Shown one piece after another: positions 1 to 7,900 of a DNA stretch of 12,264 bases (position 1 is the first letter of the stretch; each line of letters starts with the position of its first letter). This DNA is from DATLZB01 sp035574175 (lineage in GTDB: Bacteria > Pseudomonadota > Alphaproteobacteria > Rhizobiales > Hyphomicrobiaceae). The DNA is taken from positions 1 to 12,264 of the forward strand of contig DATLZB010000159.1 in the NCBI GenBank assembly GCA_035574175.1, in the 5' to 3' direction. Made by a program: the position numbers and the translations under genes. The notes beneath the pieces are model-generated. The model saw only the letters and a list, made by a program, of their open reading frames with translations. It made no database searches and had not been told where the DNA came from.

Positions 1-966
1 GGCGATGCCCAGCGACCCCAGAAACTCCGCCTGCGTCACCGGGCCGTCGACGGCAAGCTCGCCACCGCCGAGCTGGCGGGCAAAGTCGGCGAAGTTGACC
101 TGGCTGGACAGGTCTGCCTCGCCTGGCGAGCAAAGCGGTTCCTCGAGACGGTGGCCGCGAACAGCCTGCACTGTATCACCGAAGCGCCAGTCGTCGTGAC
201 CGTAGTCGATGAAGAGCCCCGCCAGCGGAACGGCGGGCGCCAACGCCCGAACGTGCGCGGCAAGGTCGGCGAATGCCTTGGCTTCAAGGATGTCACCTTC
301 CCGCGCCGCCGGCCAATGCGCAGCGATCGCCTCCACGGCACCTACCGCGGGACACTGCACAATCTCGAATGCCCCGTTGGCGTTCACGCCCACATGACGC
401 GCATGCCATTGCCCGCCGATCCGCTCCCATTGGCTAACCGGTAGCGCATCGAGGAATTCGTTGGCGACGATAATGGTCGGGGCATCCTTGGGCAGTTCTC
501 TCATTGCCGCTGACCACGCAATGGCCACGCCGGCTTCGGCGAGGGCGGCCTCCTGCTCCCTCCTCAAAGCCTCGCCCAGTTCGAGGAGATGCACACGCAT
601 GGCTGCGCGAAAATCGGGCACCGTGCGCGCGGCGCGCAGTGCATCCTTCATTAGCGTGCCGCGTCCGGGGCCGAGTTCGACGAGGGCCACAGGCGAGGGC
701 TTCCCCATCTGTTGCCAGACGACGGCCGCCCACAGGCCGATCAGCTCACCGAACACCTGGCTGATCTCCGGCGCGGTGACGAAGTCGCCGCCTCGGCCGA
801 TGGCGTGCCTCTTGCGATAGTAGCCATGCTCCGGGTCGGTGAGGCAGGCTTGCATGTACTCGGCCAGAGGCATCGGCCCGTCGCGCCGGATGCGCTCCTT
901 GAGCCGCAACGCCAGAGGTGTGGCGCGCTGCCCGTTCACGCTACCGCCCTGCTGCGCACCATCCAT
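1..966 (-). CDS. MidA/NDUFAF7-family class I SAM-dependent methyltransferase (3' end outside window)
   Basis: This is a protein-arginine-type methyltransferase of the Methyltransf_28 (DUF185) family. The mitochondrial member NDUFAF7 methylates a complex I subunit; the bacterial substrate is not established. The reading frame is open from 966 to the window edge, giving 322 residues; the family usually runs to about 350–370, so a short C-terminus is missing. Visible motifs are HGYY (47–50), the family hallmark GDFVTAPEIS (60–69), the SAM-binding loop ELGPGRGTLM (97–106), and downstream ANEFLDALPV and FIDYGHD. The start overlaps the end of lgt by 31 nt. An in-frame ATG at 973–975 would overlap by 40 nt and is an equally possible start. 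Neither ATG has a clear ribosome-binding site, so translation is probably coupled to lgt. The lgt–methyltransferase pair is common in Hyphomicrobiales, often followed by a PgeF/laccase-domain gene; that next gene would lie outside the window. Confidence 0.9.
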   Translation of the reverse strand, partial: MDGAQQGGSVNGQRATPLALRLKERIRRDGPMPLAEYMQACLTDPEHGYYRKRHAIGRGGDFVTAPEISQVFGELIGLWAAVVWQQMGKPSPVALVELGPGRGTLMKDALRAARTVPDFRAAMRVHLLELGEALRREQEAALAEAGVAIAWSAAMRELPKDAPTIIVANEFLDALPVSQWERIGGQWHARHVGVNANGAFEIVQCPAVGAVEAIAAHWPAAREGDILEAKAFADLAAHVRALAPAVPLAGLFIDYGHDDWRFGDTVQAVRGHRLEEPLCSPGEADLSSQVNFADFARQLGGGELAVDGPVTQAEFLGSLGIA

Positions 967-1778
967 ATGAACCATATGCCGAGCAGGATCATCGGGATCG
1001 AATAAGCGATGCCCGGTGTGAGCACGCCGACGGTAAACAGGTGGCCGGCGTTGGGCTCGCGGAACAGCTCGCAGAACGAGCGGGCGATGCCATAACCGAT
1101 GAGGAAGGCACCGGTAACGAGCCCGGGCGACTTGAGCGCTCCTTGCCGGTGGGTGAGCCACCTGAGAAGCAGAAACAGCACAAGTCCCTCGAAGAACGCC
1201 TCGTACAGCTGGCTCGGATGGCGCGGCTCAGGCTCAACGCCCGGATTGAGCAGTCGGGTCTCCGGAAAAACCATGCCCCACGGCAGGGTGGTCGGACGAC
1301 CATAGAGCTCGCCGTTGATGAAGTTGGCGATGCGGCCGAAAAACAGCCCGATCGGCACTGCCGCGGCGGTCAGGTCCATGGCCGAGAGCGGGGAGACGTT
1401 GGCCCAGCGCGCGAACAGCCAGATTGCAAGCCCACAGCCGAGCAGCGCACCATGGAAGGCCATGCCGCCCTGCCAGATGGCGAAGATCTCGAGCGGGTGT
1501 CGAAGGTAGTAGCTCGGCTCATATAAAAGCACGAAGCCCAGCCGTCCGCCCGCCACCACACCGACGGTCATGAAGATCAACAGATCGTCGGCGCGCGCCG
1601 GCGCAAACGGCGCCTCGCCCTTAAACCACAGCCGCGTCTCGGCCAGCATTCTCTTGATGTAAAGCCAGCCGATGAGGAGCCCTGCCACGTAAGCGAGCCC
1701 GTACCACTTTATCGCGATAGGGCCGATCTCGAGTGCAACCGGATCGATTTCGGGGTAGGGAATTGCCAGGATGCTCAT
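936..1778 (-). CDS. lgt: Prolipoprotein diacylglyceryl transferase
   Basis: Lgt is an inner-membrane enzyme that transfers a diacylglyceryl group from phosphatidylglycerol to the lipobox cysteine of prolipoproteins, the first step of lipoprotein maturation. The 280-residue product has several hydrophobic segments and the Lgt signature GRIANFINGELYG (148–160). It also has residues matching those essential in E. coli: Y26 in KWYGLAY, H109 in MAFHGALLG, R149 in the signature and R240 in ELFREPN. The frame is open upstream to 1883, but ATG 1776–1778 is preferred: the protein then begins MSILAIPYPEIDP as in homologues, and a good promoter lies at 1819–1846, inside the longer version. The Shine-Dalgarno site is weak. 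The gene is followed with overlap by the methyltransferase gene. The lipoprotein encoded at 8167–9342 would be one of its substrates. Confidence 0.96.
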   Translation of the reverse strand: MSILAIPYPEIDPVALEIGPIAIKWYGLAYVAGLLIGWLYIKRMLAETRLWFKGEAPFAPARADDLLIFMTVGVVAGGRLGFVLLYEPSYYLRHPLEIFAIWQGGMAFHGALLGCGLAIWLFARWANVSPLSAMDLTAAAVPIGLFFGRIANFINGELYGRPTTLPWGMVFPETRLLNPGVEPEPRHPSQLYEAFFEGLVLFLLLRWLTHRQGALKSPGLVTGAFLIGYGIARSFCELFREPNAGHLFTVGVLTPGIAYSIPMILLGIWFIWMVRSRAVA

Positions 1779-1818
1779 GGCCGCTCGAGAGGTCTTCGTA
1801 CCGATTGAGGCGGTGCGA

Positions 1819-1846
1819 ATTGTCGGCCGCGGCCCACCCCTGTCAA
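1819..1846 (-). promoter_or_regulatory. Candidate sigma-70 promoter of lgt
   Basis: On the minus strand a perfect TTGACA (1846–1841) is followed after 16 nt by GACAAT (1824–1819), four of six matches to TATAAT. Transcription would begin near 1812, giving a leader of roughly 34 nt before the ATG at 1778. This placement supports the shorter lgt start. Confidence 0.55.
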
Positions 1847-1892
1847 GTTTTCCGGACAGATGGATGGGCAGCGGGCGATACAAAGTCTGCCG

Positions 1893-1908
1893 GCGATCGC
1901 TTGATCGC
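1893..1908. repeat. Perfect inverted repeat GCGATC-GCTT-GATCGC
   Basis: Six-base arms (1893–1898 and 1903–1908) surround a 4-nt centre. The right half overlaps the candidate -35 box of ubiK at 1901–1906. The repeat lies between the divergent lgt and ubiK promoters, so it could be an operator, or a chance palindrome in GC-rich DNA. Confidence 0.4.
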
Positions 1909-1929
1909 GACAGCTTACGCCACCATAGT
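1901..1929 (+). promoter_or_regulatory. Candidate sigma-70 promoter of ubiK
   Basis: TTGATC (1901–1906) and CATAGT (1924–1929) are separated by 17 nt; each matches four of six consensus bases. Transcription would start near 1936, about 40 nt upstream of the GTG start of ubiK. Confidence 0.4.
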
Positions 1930-1976
1930 CACAGCAAGTGCGCCGATGCCTGGCGCCAGGGCATGGAGCTTAAGCC

Positions 1977-2243
1977 GTGACGCAGACGACCAATCGCTTC
2001 CTCGACGACCTCGCCAAATTGATGACAGACGCGGCGGGTGCCGCGCAGGGCATGCGGCGGGAGGTGGAGAACATCGTTAGGGCCCAAGGTGAGAAGTTCC
2101 TCGCCGACATGGACGTCGTCAAACGCGAGGAACTGGAGGCCGTGAAGGCGATGGCGGAGAAAGCGCGCGAGGAGAACGAGCGGCTCGCTGCGCGCATCAC
2201 CGCGCTCGAGGCCGAGCTGGCGCGCGGCAAGACGGGCGGCTAG
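1977..2243 (+). CDS. ubiK: Accessory factor UbiK family protein (BMFP/YqiC)
   Basis: UbiK is a small coiled-coil protein that supports ubiquinone biosynthesis in enterobacteria under aerobic conditions, apparently by bringing the Ubi complex to membranes or lipids. The Brucella member was described as a membrane fusogenic protein (BMFP domain). The 88-residue product has the usual family length. It has an N-terminal part (MTQTTNRFLDDLAKLMTDAA) with an amphipathic pattern, then a charged heptad-like region (about 45–84) rich in E, K, A and R that should form the C-terminal coiled coil. The start is GTG, chosen because a GGAG Shine-Dalgarno site (1965–1968) lies 8 nt before it. The gene diverges from lgt across a 198-nt spacer carrying a candidate promoter for each gene. 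Function is inferred from the family. Confidence 0.88.
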   Translation: MTQTTNRFLDDLAKLMTDAAGAAQGMRREVENIVRAQGEKFLADMDVVKREELEAVKAMAEKAREENERLAARITALEAELARGKTGG

Positions 2244-2382
2244 CCCGCTCCTCTCGTCCACAGGATTGCGCCTTCATTTACAGGCCTGTGCACTGGCGGC
2301 CCGCCGCCCGCCACTTTGGCCGTGGACAAGGGCCGGGAAAGCTTGCGACTCGTGCCGCCGATCTGGTTTCGTCGCCGGGCTT

Positions 2383-2404
2383 CGACGGTGTGTATGCACC
2401 GTCG
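2383..2404. repeat. Perfect 8-bp inverted repeat upstream of ybjN
   Basis: CGACGGTG (2383–2390) and CACCGTCG (2397–2404) are exact inverted copies around the 6-nt centre TGTATG. As RNA this would be a stable hairpin about 70 nt before the ybjN start. No run of U follows, so it is not a canonical intrinsic terminator. It could be an operator, an RNA-processing or mRNA-stabilising hairpin between ubiK and ybjN, or have no function. Confidence 0.5.
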
Positions 2405-2472
2405 TGCGTCGAGTGATGGCGGGGCAGGTGAACGGCGTGAGCGGGGGGCGCAATCCAATGCGAGGGAGAACG

Positions 2473-2970
2473 ATGGCAACGTGTGAAGCAGGCTACGATC
2501 GCGTCACCAATCCGGTTGATCTGGCCGAGCGGATCGCGCAAGGCCACGACTGGGCCTGTGAGCGCACCGGCGAGGACGAGTTGACCATGATCGTCGGTGG
2601 CACGTGGACGGATTATCATTTCTCGCTCAACTGGCGCGAGGACCTCGAGACGCTGCATTTGGCGTGCGCTTTTGATTTCAAGGTGCCCGAGAGTCGCTTG
2701 GGTGAGGTCTACCGTCTGATTGCACAGATCAACGAGCAGCTCTGGCTCGGCCACTTCGATCTTTGGGTGCAGGAGGGCCTCATCATGTTTCGCCACGGGC
2801 TGATGCTTAACGGGGCGGTCGCCACGGCAGGCCAGTGCGAGGCCCTGTTGCGCGCTGCCTTGGACGCCTGCGAGCGCTATTATCAGGCGTTCCAGTTCGT
2901 GGTTTGGGCTGGCAAGGAAAGCCGCGAGGCGCTGGTCTCCACCATGTTCGAGACCGAGGGCCGGGCTTGA
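2473..2970 (+). CDS. YbjN domain-containing protein
   Basis: The 165-residue product fits the alphaproteobacterial YbjN family (bacterial sensory transduction regulator-like; the fold resembles type III secretion chaperones). The biochemical role is unknown. Family-like stretches are LTMIVGGTWTDYHFSLNW (about 37–54), LHLACAFDFKVP (61–72), VYRLIAQINEQLWLGHFDLW (79–98) and GLIMFRHGLML (102–112). There is no signal peptide or membrane segment, so it is probably cytosolic. ATG 2473 is chosen for the GGGAGAA site at 2464–2470; an in-frame ATG at 2458 would add five residues. The frame stays open upstream to 2266, but that part is basic and cysteine-rich and does not look like coding sequence. The gene lies 28 nt before proC in the same direction, an arrangement I recall from rhizobial genomes. 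Confidence 0.85.
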   Translation: MATCEAGYDRVTNPVDLAERIAQGHDWACERTGEDELTMIVGGTWTDYHFSLNWREDLETLHLACAFDFKVPESRLGEVYRLIAQINEQLWLGHFDLWVQEGLIMFRHGLMLNGAVATAGQCEALLRAALDACERYYQAFQFVVWAGKESREALVSTMFETEGRA

Positions 2971-2998
2971 GCGGCACAGCCAGCCGGGGAGAAGGCCA

Positions 2999-3826
2999 GT
3001 GACGCGTTTGGTGCTCGAAGGTGCGCTGGTTCTCGCCGGCGCGGGCAGAATGGGTGGAGCACTGCTGTCAGGCTGGCTCGAACGTGGTGTCGACCCTGCT
3101 CAGGTCATCGTGCAGGATCCTTCCCCGCCTGCCGAGGTCCGTGAGCTCCTGAAAGTGCACGGCATCGAGGCGCAATCAGCTCTGCAGCCGATGGTGCCGC
3201 CGCCCGCGGTTCTGATGGTGGCCGTCAAGCCGCAGGTGATGGACGCCGTCTTTCCTGCGCTCGCCGCCCTCGCCGGTCCACATACGCTCGTCGTCTCGAT
3301 CGCGGCCGGTCGCAAGCTCTCAGCCTTCGAGCGCCACCTTGTTCCCGGCGCCGCCGTCATCCGCGCCATGCCGAATACGCCGGCCGCTGTTGGGCGCGGC
3401 ATGACCGTCTGCGTGGCCAATACCTACGTCACGCCTGCCCAGCGGACCACGTGCGAGGCACTCCTCGGTGCGGTGGGTGAAGTCGCTTGGATCGATAACG
3501 AAGCTGAGATGGATGCGGTGACGGCCGTCTCGGGGTCGGGACCCGCCTACGTGTTCCTCCTCACCGAGTGTTTGGCCGAGGCGGCTATTGAGGCCGGCAT
3601 CTCCGAGCCGCTCGCGCGGAAGCTCGCGCGTGCCACCGTGGTGGGCTCCGGCGAACTGCTCCGCCGCTCTGCTGACGATCCCGCCGTGCTACGCCAGAAC
3701 GTCACCTCGCCCGGAGGCACCACGGCAGCCGCCCTTTCGGTGCTCATGGGCCCTGGCGGACTGAAGGAGCTGCTGGCTAAGGCGGTCGCCGCCGCCGCCA
3801 GGCGCAGCCGGGAGCTTGGGCAGTAG
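2999..3826 (+). CDS. proC: Pyrroline-5-carboxylate reductase
   Basis: ProC reduces 1-pyrroline-5-carboxylate to L-proline with NAD(P)H, the last step of proline synthesis in the cytosol. The 275-residue protein is full length. It has the N-terminal Rossmann loop GAGRMGGAL (14–22), AVKPQVMDAVF (75–85), RAMPNTPAAVGRGMT (122–136), the family signature region AVSGSGPAYVFLLTE (176–190), and NVTSPGGTTAAAL (234–246) in the dimerisation domain. Translation starts at GTG 2999; GGGGAGAAGG at 2986–2995 supplies a strong ribosome-binding site. The gene follows ybjN by 28 nt and the TetR-like gene begins 75 nt after it, so all may share a transcript. No internal damage is visible. Confidence 0.96.
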   Translation: MTRLVLEGALVLAGAGRMGGALLSGWLERGVDPAQVIVQDPSPPAEVRELLKVHGIEAQSALQPMVPPPAVLMVAVKPQVMDAVFPALAALAGPHTLVVSIAAGRKLSAFERHLVPGAAVIRAMPNTPAAVGRGMTVCVANTYVTPAQRTTCEALLGAVGEVAWIDNEAEMDAVTAVSGSGPAYVFLLTECLAEAAIEAGISEPLARKLARATVVGSGELLRRSADDPAVLRQNVTSPGGTTAAALSVLMGPGGLKELLAKAVAAAARRSRELGQ

Positions 3827-3901
3827 CAAAGTCCCGCGAGCGCGCTGGCATTTCCCCGCTGTCCACCCTAAGTTTCTCATGGGAGCGATAAGGGTGCCGC
3901 C

Positions 3902-4588
3902 ATGCTCGATCAATTGACCGCCAAGGGCAGGATCATCGCTGCGGCTTTGCGGCTTGCCGCAACGCGCCGTTGGGGCGAAGTGACGTTGAGAGACATCGCC
4001 GAGGAAGCAGGCTCCAACCTCGTTGAGCTTAAACAGATCTTCTCCAGCAAGAGCGCCATTCTCGCTGCCTTCGTACGCGCCGTCGACGACGAGGTGCTCC
4101 GCCGAGTACCGCGGCGCGCCCCCGATCAGGCCGCGCGCGATGCGATCTTTGAGGTGGTGATGAGTCGCTTTGACGTGCTGGCGCCCTACAAGGCGGCCCT
4201 TGCCTCGATCGTGCGCGATGCCGGCCCTGATTACGATCTCGTTTGCGCCAGCCTAGCTTCGCAGCATTGGATGCTGCAGGCCGCAGGCATCGATACGGAG
4301 GGTGCCCGCGGGGCCGTTCGCGTTGCGGGCCTCGCCTCGGTCTATGCCTCGGTGTTCCACACCTGGCTCGACGACGATGATCCGGGGCTTGCCCGCACCA
4401 TGGCGGCGCTCGACCGGCGCCTGCGCCGGGGCGAGCGGAATCTCGAGACCTTGGAGGGCGTATGCGGTGCGTTCTGCCGCCTCGGCGAAATCTTCACCGG
4501 GTGGAGCCGGTCGCGTCCGCGGCCGACGCCGCCCCCGCCGCCGTCTCCGGCGGCGCCGGAGGCAGACGCCCAGCCAGGTCACGCATGA
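3902..4588 (+). CDS. TetR-fold protein with a COQ9-like C-terminal segment
   Basis: This 228-residue protein begins with a TetR-type helix-turn-helix (about 8–55; core TLRDIAEEAGSNLVELKQIF at 28–47), so a DNA-binding regulator is the default reading. Its C-terminal part has LASVYASVFHTWLDDDDPGL (144–163) followed by ARTMAALDRRL (164–174). This resembles the end of the COQ9 family, where a tryptophan plus acidic stretch precedes a T…LDRR motif; COQ9 is itself a TetR-fold protein of ubiquinone synthesis. The last 28 residues (from about 201) are a low-complexity proline, arginine and alanine tail (RPRPTPPPPPSPAAPEA), which is probably disordered. ATG 3902 has AGGG at 3891–3894, 7 nt upstream. 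The gene sits between proC and csaA in the same direction. Regulator versus quinone-biosynthesis factor cannot be settled here. Confidence 0.78.
   Translation: MLDQLTAKGRIIAAALRLAATRRWGEVTLRDIAEEAGSNLVELKQIFSSKSAILAAFVRAVDDEVLRRVPRRAPDQAARDAIFEVVMSRFDVLAPYKAALASIVRDAGPDYDLVCASLASQHWMLQAAGIDTEGARGAVRVAGLASVYASVFHTWLDDDDPGLARTMAALDRRLRRGERNLETLEGVCGAFCRLGEIFTGWSRSRPRPTPPPPPSPAAPEADAQPGHA
4536..4555. repeat. GC-only 8-bp inverted repeat inside the coding tail of the TetR-like gene
   Basis: CGCCGCCG (4536–4543) and CGGCGGCG (4548–4555) flank the loop TCTC. The hairpin lies in the codons for the proline/alanine-rich tail, about 70 nt before csaA. It may be only a by-product of CCG/GCC codon runs; if active in RNA it could slow ribosomes or RNA polymerase ahead of csaA. 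No U-tract follows. Confidence 0.4.
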
Positions 4589-4627
4589 CGGTCCAGGCTA
4601 GGTGTTGGGGCAATCGGGAGGGACGGA

Positions 4628-4987
4628 GTGAACGCAGAACAGGAGACGGCGCCGACCATCGATTTCGCTCAGTTTCTGGCCGTCGATATCCGTGTCGGGA
4701 CAATCATCGAGGCCGAGGCCTATCCCGAGGCAAGAAAACCCTCTTTCAAGCTCAAGATCGATTTCGGTCCCGCCCTCGGCATCAAGAAGAGCTCGGCCCA
4801 GATTACCGTGCACTACCGGCCGCAGGACCTCGTCGGCCGCCAAGTCGCGGCCGTGGTCAACTTCCCGCCGCGCCAGATCGGAAAGTTCATGTCCGAGGTT
4901 CTGACCCTCGGCTTCCCCGACGAGAATGGGGCGGTGGTGCTGATCGGCCCCGACCGCAAAGTACCGGACGGAGGACGCCTGTTCTGA
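4628..4987 (+). CDS. csaA: CsaA-like tRNA-binding domain protein
   Basis: The 119-residue product is a stand-alone tRNA-binding OB-fold protein of the CsaA type. The B. subtilis member is a homodimeric chaperone linked to protein export, and related Trbp111 proteins bind tRNA. Characteristic stretches are FLAVDIRVGTIIEAEAYPEA (16–35), SFKLKIDFGPALGIKKSSAQ (39–58), LVGRQVAAVVNFPPRQIGKF (68–87), MSEVLTLGFPDENGAVVLIG (88–107) and the ending VPDGGRLF. It has the usual length and is not a fragment of methionyl- or phenylalanyl-tRNA synthetase. The start is GTG, backed by GGGAGGG at 4616–4622. It is 39 nt after the TetR-like gene, so probably co-transcribed. Its TGA directly abuts the stop codon of the convergent efflux permease gene, leaving no space for a terminator. 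Confidence 0.9.
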   Translation: MNAEQETAPTIDFAQFLAVDIRVGTIIEAEAYPEARKPSFKLKIDFGPALGIKKSSAQITVHYRPQDLVGRQVAAVVNFPPRQIGKFMSEVLTLGFPDENGAVVLIGPDRKVPDGGRLF

Positions 4988-7900
4988 TCATTCGGCCGGA
5001 CGTGAGGCCCCGGCGAGGGGCGCATGGCGCCGGCCCACACCGGCCAGCCTGCGGCAGATGACGTAGAAGGCCGGGGTGAAGATCAATCCGAAGGCGGTGA
5101 CCCCGATCATGCCGAAGAACACCGTGGTACCGAGCACCTGACGCAGCTCGGCCCCGGCACCGATCGCCCACACCAGCGGCGTGACGCCGAAGATGAACGC
5201 GAGCGAGGTCATCAGCACCGGCCTGAACCTCAACCGCGCGGCCTCCACTGCCGCCTCCCCTAGGTTGCGGCCCTGGTCCTCGAGCTGTTTTGCGAATTCC
5301 ACAATCAGGATCGCATTCTTGGCTGCAAGGCCGATCAGCACGACGAAACCGACCTGGGTCAGGATATTGTTGTCCTGACCACGCAGAATCACGCCGCTGA
5401 TCGCCGCCACCAGGCACATGGGCACGATCATGATAACAGCGAGGGGCAGTGTCACGCTTTCAAACTGCGCCGCCAGCACCAGAAACACGAATACGACGGC
5501 GAGCGCGAATGCGAAAAGCGCGGTATTTCCGGCCCTGATCTGCTGGAAGGCAAGCGTCGTCCACTCGAACCCGAACCCATCAGGCAGGGTCTCGGCTGCA
5601 AGCCGCTCCATAATCTCGATGGCCTGGCCTTGGCTGTAGCCGGGCGCCGCCGCCCCATCGAGCTCGGCTGCCGGGTAGAGATTGTAGCGCGGCACGCGAT
5701 AAGGACCGGAGATGTCGCGCACAGTCGTGAACGAGGCGAGCGGCACTGTCTGCCCGTCGCCATTGCGCACCCTGATCCTGAGCACGTCATCAGCGTCGAG
5801 CCGGTGCGCGGCATCGGCCTGCGCCGTGACGCGATAGGTGCGGCCGAACAGGTTGAAGTCGTTGACGTAGGAAGAGCCAACGTAGATTTGCAGCGCACTG
5901 AACACGTCGGCGATTTCGACGCCCAACATCTGCGCCTTGGTGCGATCGATGTCGAGGTAGAGCTGCGGCGTGGAAGTCTCGTAAAGTGAGAAAACTTGGG
6001 CCACACCGGGGGTTTGGGCGGCGCGCCCCATCATGGCGTAGACCGCTCCCTGCAGCGCCTGCGGGCCCCGCCCGGCGCGGTCTTCGATCATCATGCGAAA
6101 ACCGCCGGCGTTGCCGATGCCCTGCACGGATGGCGGCTGAATGACCACCATGAAAGCTTCCTCGATGGCGGCAAGCCGCGCAAACAGCTGCCCTTGGATG
6201 GCGCCGGCCGACTTCGACGGGTCCTTAGCGCGCTCATCGAAAGGATCGAGCACGGCAAAGATGGCACCTGCGTTTGGCGCATTGGTGAAGGTGGCGCCCG
6301 AGAAGCCTACGATCGGCACGACGTGGGCAACGCCCGGAACGCTGAGTGCAATGTCGGCGGCGCGACGCAGCACCTCGTCGGTGCGGGAAAGTGCGGCACC
6401 GGGCGGGAGCTGCGCTGCGATGATCAGAAAGCCGCGATCGACCTGGGGGATGAAGCCGGTGGGCGTTCGGCGGAACTCGTTGAGGCCGAAAGCGAGAATG
6501 CCGGCATAGAGTACGAGCATGATGGCGGCGATGCGCACGATACGGCCGGCGAGCCACCCATAACCCGTAGCGAGTGCACCGAAGCCCCGGTTGAAACCGT
6601 GAAAGACCATCCGTACCGGCCGCGACCACCACGCCCTGTGAGCTTCCGCCTCGATCGGCTTGAGCAACAGCGCGCACATGGCAGGCGACAGCGTCAACGA
6701 CACGACCAACGAGATGATGGTGGCTCCGGCGATGGTGAGAGCGAACTGCCGGTAGAACTGGCCCGATATGCCGGCAATGAAAGCGGAAGGCACGAACACC
6801 GCGCACAACACAAGCGCGATGGCCACCAGCGCCGCGCCCACCTCGTCCATACTCTTGATCGCGGCTTCCCGCGGTGCAAGGCCGGCGGCGATGTTGCGCT
6901 GGACGTTCTCGACCACCACGATCGCATCGTCAACGACGATGCCGACGGCGAGCACCAGCCCAAACAGCGTAAGGTTATTGATAGTGAAACCGAACAGCGC
7001 CATGAAGAAGAAGGTGCCGATCAGTGACACCGGGATGGCCACCAGAGGTATGATGGCTGCGCGCCAGGTTTGCAGGAAGAAGACGACGACGAGCACAACG
7101 AGCAGTATGGCTTCGATTATCGTCGCCTGAACGGCGTCGACCGAGTCCTGAATGAACGTGGTCGGATTGTAGATGATGTCGTGCTTGATCCCCGGCGGAA
7201 AGTTTCGCGAAAGCTGGGCCATGGTGCCAATCACGCTGCGCGCCGTCGCGAGCGCGTTGGAGCCGGGCCGCTGGAACACGGCAAGCGCCACTGCCGGATC
7301 GCGGTTGAGATAGGAGTTGGACGAATAGTCCTGTGCCGCGAGCTCAACCTTAGCCACATCCTTGAGCCGAACCACGGCGGTGTCCGTTCGCTTGACGACG
7401 ATGTTCGAGAACTCGGCGACCTCGGCGAGCCGTCCGAGCGTACGCACCGCCACCTGGAATGCCCTGGGTTCCCCGACCGGCGGTTGGTTTAGCACGCCGG
7501 ATGCGACCTGAACGTTCTGCCCTTGCAGCGCCGCCACCACGTCCTGCGCAGTGAGGCCCAACGACTGCAGGCGGTCCGGGTCGAGCCACACTCGCATGGC
7601 ATAGTCGCGACTGCCGAACACGATGATCGAACCGACGCCATTGAGGCGGGTGAGCGCGTCCCTGATCTCGAGCGTGGCGTAGTTGGACATGAAAAGCATG
7701 TCGCGCGACCGGTCCGGCGAATAGAGATGAACGACCATCATCAGGTCGGGTGATGATTTGTTGACGGTGACACCAATGTTGCGCACGTCCGCGGGCAGTC
7801 GGGGCAGCGCAATGGCCACGCGGTTCTGAACCTGGACCTGTGCGATGTCGAGGTTTGTGCCGATGTCGAATGTCACCGAGATCGTGAACCGCCCGTCGGC

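Noticed and set aside
918..1526. Plus-strand open frame (202 codons) opposite lgt
   Set aside because: Antisense to lgt, highly charged low-complexity composition, no homology recognised.
1779..1883. Longer lgt starting at 1883
   Set aside because: The extra 35 residues are not Lgt-like, and the best promoter (1819–1846) lies inside this extension.
2266..2472. Longer YbjN protein starting at 2266
   Set aside because: The added N-terminus is Arg/Cys-rich and unlike the family; a good Shine-Dalgarno site precedes ATG 2473, and the 8-bp inverted repeat falls in the extension.
2244..2472. Possible riboswitch or small RNA gene in the ubiK–ybjN gap
   Set aside because: Apart from the inverted repeats I see no conserved riboswitch core, promoter or terminator with a U-tract to support one.
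5996..7027. Long plus-strand open frame (343 codons) opposite the RND permease
   Set aside because: It is fully antisense to a strongly supported efflux gene, is rich in Arg, His, Gly and Asp as expected for a mirrored GC-rich frame, and shows no domain.
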